Origin: Fasciolopsis buskii
Taxonomy: Eukaryota; Platyhelminthes; Trematoda; Plagiorchiida; Fasciolidae
Direction of reading: 5' to 3'
Assembly (NCBI GenBank): GCA_008360955.1
Contig: LUCM01009396.1
Location: 202,039-266,038, forward strand
DNA: 64,000 bases
Each line of letters begins with the position of its first letter. Position 1 is the stretch's first letter. Position numbers and translations under genes: made by a program. Below the pieces are notes generated by a model. The model was not told where the DNA came from and searched no databases. It saw only the letters and a program-made list of their open reading frames with translations. This document shows positions 63,326-64,000 of this stretch, piece by piece.

Positions 63326-63378
63326 GAACGGAATAATTATTCGCTCACTTCCCCTCCTCTTCAAGCTTCCTATGATAG
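50004..63378 (+). CDS. HIP1: HIP1/HIP1R (Sla2-type) endocytic adaptor, 5' part, ANTH domain
   Basis: Eight plus-strand exons (50004-50020, 50046-50262, 50300-50356, 50392-50472, 50510-50586, 55977-56313, 61834-62079, 63230-63378) join in phase to about 393 residues and continue beyond the window. Signatures follow the family in order: VQKAINEKE...KKKHVRAIIL, VVCWKLLYLIHKLIREGHP, DCLRH, ILPGNLELQPRDL, VGQCRLAPVLLCIQD, FKLHDVL, GHRQRFDELHQSL, FVDIPTLSLNPPNFL. This is the ANTH domain, which binds phosphoinositides at clathrin-coated pits. A Ser/Thr-rich linker and a 15-Gln tract follow. The clathrin/AP2-binding sites, coiled coil and actin-binding I/LWEQ domain should lie to the right. Four 5' introns are 25-37 nt; introns 5 and 6 exceed 5 kb and hold LINE fragments. 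Vertebrate HIP1 and HIP1R cannot be separated from this part. Confidence 0.9.
50046..50262 (+). CDS. HIP1: HIP1 exon 2 (ANTH start)
   Basis: Acceptor GATTCTACAG; donor GTATGA. Encodes FSKAVHVQKAINEKE (family: INKAIN..EVAVKEKH), a lysine-rich KKKHVR patch and VCWKLLYLIHKLIREGHPE (family: VLCWKF.HV.HKLLRDGHP). The basic patch is where ANTH domains contact PtdIns(4,5)P2. Confidence 0.88.
50300..50356 (+). CDS. HIP1: HIP1 exon 3
   Basis: 57-nt exon in phase 0 at both ends, between introns of 37 and 35 nt. Encodes CIPDCLRHASKIALVKSAW, aligning with the NVLKDSLRY...M..MW helix of HIP1. Confidence 0.8.
50392..50472 (+). CDS. HIP1: HIP1 exon 4
   Basis: 81-nt exon, phase 0 at both ends. Encodes DSCTNTYGYPLENYFNFITRR and RLHRK, matching the EGYGQLCSIYLKLLRTKMEYHTK helix. 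A 37-nt intron follows. Confidence 0.85.
50510..50586 (+). CDS. HIP1: HIP1 exon 5
   Basis: Acceptor TCCTCCTGCAG, donor GTAAGT, ends in phase 2. Encodes YGILPGNLELQPRDLSTALN, matching the family block NPRFPGNLQM..RQLDEA. Confidence 0.88.
51250..51400 (+). repeat. Intronic direct repeat, copy 1
   Basis: Shares GA.GGACAAACGAGG.C.ACA.TTCA, a TGTATAAAAA string and ATGCA with 52535-52690, in the same orientation about 1.3 kb apart. Confidence 0.5.
52535..52690 (+). repeat. Intronic direct repeat, copy 2
   Basis: Second copy of the segment at 51250-51400: GACGAACGAGGCCCACAATTC then GTATAAAAATGATGCA. The element type is unknown. Confidence 0.5.
52946..55250 (+). mobile_element. RTE-like LINE with leader, endonuclease and RT remnants
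   Basis: Starts with the leader module (52946-53215). At 53380-53440 an island reads LNWRLSPSPRWTQIDHIGV, the endonuclease IDHI box. At 54440-54500 SVFLDLKTAFDSVNRAVFW is the RT palm, and it continues through a PLSP-like box region to FGFVIEMIM at 54660-54690. At 54840-55030 C-terminal islands (KFYYLVSCISLGG, FRSEA) follow. All are in different frames, so it is inactive. It lies in HIP1 intron 5 and is the copy that links the leader module to the coding part. Confidence 0.72.
55977..56313 (+). CDS. HIP1: HIP1 exon 6 (ANTH core)
   Basis: Acceptor CCCCCATCATAG, phase 2 in, phase 0 out at CTG|GTGGGT. Encodes FTFCVDLMDMLEEVLKFQE, GQCRLAP (187-193), LFKLHDVL and GHRQRFDELHQSLSKFFDL, the most diagnostic stretch of HIP1/HIP1R. 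No stops or frameshifts. Confidence 0.95.
57840..58405 (+). mobile_element. RTE-like LINE C-terminus and 3' UTR, copy 1 of an adjacent pair
   Basis: 57940-58185 carries FRGRNLKDPRAGWLETVVNASC, the last LINE protein block, followed by the 3' UTR landmarks (GACAGTGGCGATTGTG, TCGAATCAGGATGATTGAA, CTGCTGTTTAACGC). It ends with an impure (GATCAT)n tail at 58368-58402. Confidence 0.75.
58600..58930 (+). mobile_element. LINE 3' UTR unit, copy 2 of an adjacent pair
   Basis: Restarts at CAGTGAACCGCGAACAGTGG and contains TTTTCTATCGAATCAGAATG, GTTAGACTGTGTTCCGTGTG and GCTTGCCTTGCTGCTTAACGC. It has an insertion around 58780-58860 and ends in (GAT)n. It has almost no coding sequence. Confidence 0.78.
58931..60397. 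other. Unassigned intronic sequence
   Basis: A degenerate (TTA)n stretch at 59275-59315 and short frames only. No exon or element protein recognised. Confidence 0.4.
60398..60414. repeat. Short (TA)n run
   Basis: About 17 nt of TA in HIP1 intron 6. Confidence 0.85.
61323..61351. repeat. (GAT)n microsatellite
   Basis: About nine GAT units in HIP1 intron 6. It resembles the tails of the RTE-like LINE, but no 3' UTR is attached. Confidence 0.85.
61834..62079 (+). CDS. HIP1: HIP1 exon 7 (end of ANTH, start of linker)
   Basis: Acceptor CGTTTCCCGATTAG; phase 0 in and out. Opens with NPPNFLIQSELDEHQALRV, which continues IPTLSL of exon 6 exactly as the family's PPNFLRASALSEHI. Then follows a Ser/Thr-rich tail (SMTRTAITQTKSVPTTPS). 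Donor GTGAGC at 62080. Confidence 0.92.
62080..63229 (+). other. HIP1 intron 7, with in-frame stop and AATAAA near its start
   Basis: Reading through the GTGAGC donor adds seven codons (VSFSSHS) to a TAG at 62101-62103, followed by AATAAA at 62118-62123. A possible alternative exon at 62257-62344 (after CACTGTCATAG) is in phase and ends in a hydrophobic tail. Confidence 0.6.
62118..62123 (+). terminator. Candidate intronic polyadenylation signal
   Basis: AATAAA 15 nt after the in-frame stop that follows exon 7. If used, it would yield a short HIP1 form of about 351 residues with the ANTH domain only. Confidence 0.35.
63230..63378 (+). CDS. HIP1: HIP1 exon 8 candidate with polyglutamine tract
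   Basis: Acceptor GTTCTCCCTAAAG, donor AG|GTAAGT, phase 0 in, 2 out. Encodes TAKLPTHETALCIANEE, then 15 Gln, then ERNNYSLTSPPLQASYDR. The disordered, polar content suits the HIP1 linker. Assignment rests on phase, strand and splice sites, as the linker is not conserved. Confidence 0.6.
63281..63325 (+). repeat. (CAA)15 tract encoding polyglutamine
   Basis: Fifteen pure CAA codons in HIP1 exon 8. The absence of CAG interruptions suggests a length-variable repeat. Confidence 0.9.
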
Positions 63379-63454
63379 GTAAGTTTAAACTATGATTTCA
63401 ACTGATGTTTTGTAATCGTATCACTGGTTGTCGCTGCCTAAAGTCGTCTGAAGT

Positions 63455-63560
63455 TGTGTTCAATAAAATTGTCAACGAATCACAGTTGTGGTTCTTCTGT
63501 GGACTCTTCAGTGAAGAGTTTCCATGCGCGCTCCTGATGCTACACTCATCCAGATGCTAC
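63455..63560 (+). repeat. Short repeat shared with 47696-47830
   Basis: GTCAACGAATCACAGTTGTGG, TTCTTC and GTGAAGAG match the copy between the LBR-like and HIP1 genes. (TC)n and (TA)n follow. Confidence 0.6.
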
Positions 63561-63568
63561 TTACGATT

Positions 63569-63617
63569 TCTCTCTCTCTCTCTCCAAATATATGTATATA
63601 TATATATATATATATAT
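63569..63617. repeat. (TC)n then (TA)n microsatellites
   Basis: TC run at 63569-63585, then a TA run at 63587-63617 with one TG break. Confidence 0.9.
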
Positions 63618-64000
63618 GTACATGTGATGCATTCAAAAATTTCCACTTGCCTTCCTTATGGCTCCAATATTTGCTAGGTGTATAGACGCTTCAGCAACTA
63701 CAATGAATTTATTTGCACGTTCCCTTCATTTTTAGCTCTTTGTAGACACGAATAAGGCCAGTTAAACATGGGCGACCTTGGTTGTCCAGGTAAATGTGTC
63801 CAAATGGGAAGAATGAAACCCTGTTGGAGCATGAAAATTTCATACGCGTTTTTCGAAAGGTCTCGTGAATCATCCCAGTTTCAGTTCATAGATGATAACT
63901 CGCTTGTTCAAAAAAACACTTATTTTATCCAGCATTCTATCCGCGATTACGCTTGTAGATAATTATTCGTTAACTGGGGCATTTTGTGTTAATTTACATT

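Noticed and set aside
1..64000. CRISPR arrays, operons, integrons or other prokaryotic systems
   Set aside because: No regularly spaced repeats or operon-like gene strings; introns, LINEs and animal gene families show the DNA is eukaryotic.

Overview
The window is eukaryotic nuclear DNA, most probably from a digenean flatworm (trematode). Genes are split by GT-AG introns, some only 25-55 nt and others 2-5.5 kb. The rest is filled with decayed non-LTR retrotransposons (an RTE-like 'RWLGHVLRM' type and a CR1/jockey-like type) and Penelope-like elements, all families abundant in trematodes. Base composition looks more balanced than in the AT-rich schistosomes, so a fasciolid, echinostomatid, opisthorchiid or Paragonimus-like worm fits better; this is inference.

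Three host genes can be supported. (1) The 5' end of cytoplasmic asparaginyl-tRNA synthetase (NARS1) lies on the minus strand at 3419-2940 and runs out of recognisable exons to the left. (2) A complete eight-exon gene for a lamin B receptor / delta(14)-sterol reductase family protein lies on the plus strand (35925-45619). Its exons join in phase into 603 codons: an RS-rich nuclear tail without a Tudor domain, followed by the multi-pass sterol reductase domain. (3) The 5' part of a HIP1/HIP1R/Sla2-type endocytic adaptor lies on the plus strand (about 50004 to beyond the right edge), with the full ANTH domain region and the start of a low-complexity linker containing 15 glutamines.

Layout: 1-1750 holds Penelope-like and RTE-like fragments; 2940-3419 is NARS1; 3430-8900 holds minus-strand RTE-like LINE copies, one with endonuclease and partial RT; 8900-17990 is largely decayed CR1-like material on the minus strand; 17998-20880 has two CR1-like copies head to head; 20880-32480 is mostly unassigned with dispersed repeats; 32480-35130 is a plus-strand CR1-like copy; 35925-45619 is the LBR-like gene, with LINE pieces in its long introns 3 and 7; 46090-48990 is LINE and Penelope-like sequence between the two plus-strand genes; 50004-64000 is HIP1, with LINE pieces in its two giant introns.

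The three genes have unrelated roles (translation, nuclear envelope/sterol chemistry, clathrin endocytosis), and nothing suggests a cluster acting together. I found no CRISPR array, operon, phage or convincing new multi-gene system. The more unusual signals are the micro-introns at the HIP1 5' end, possible isoforms (intronic polyadenylation in HIP1, a 48-nt alternative acceptor in the LBR-like gene), a Penelope-like copy bracketed by (TA)n with a decayed hammerhead-like motif across its stop codon, and two LINE 3' subfamilies with different simple-repeat tails.
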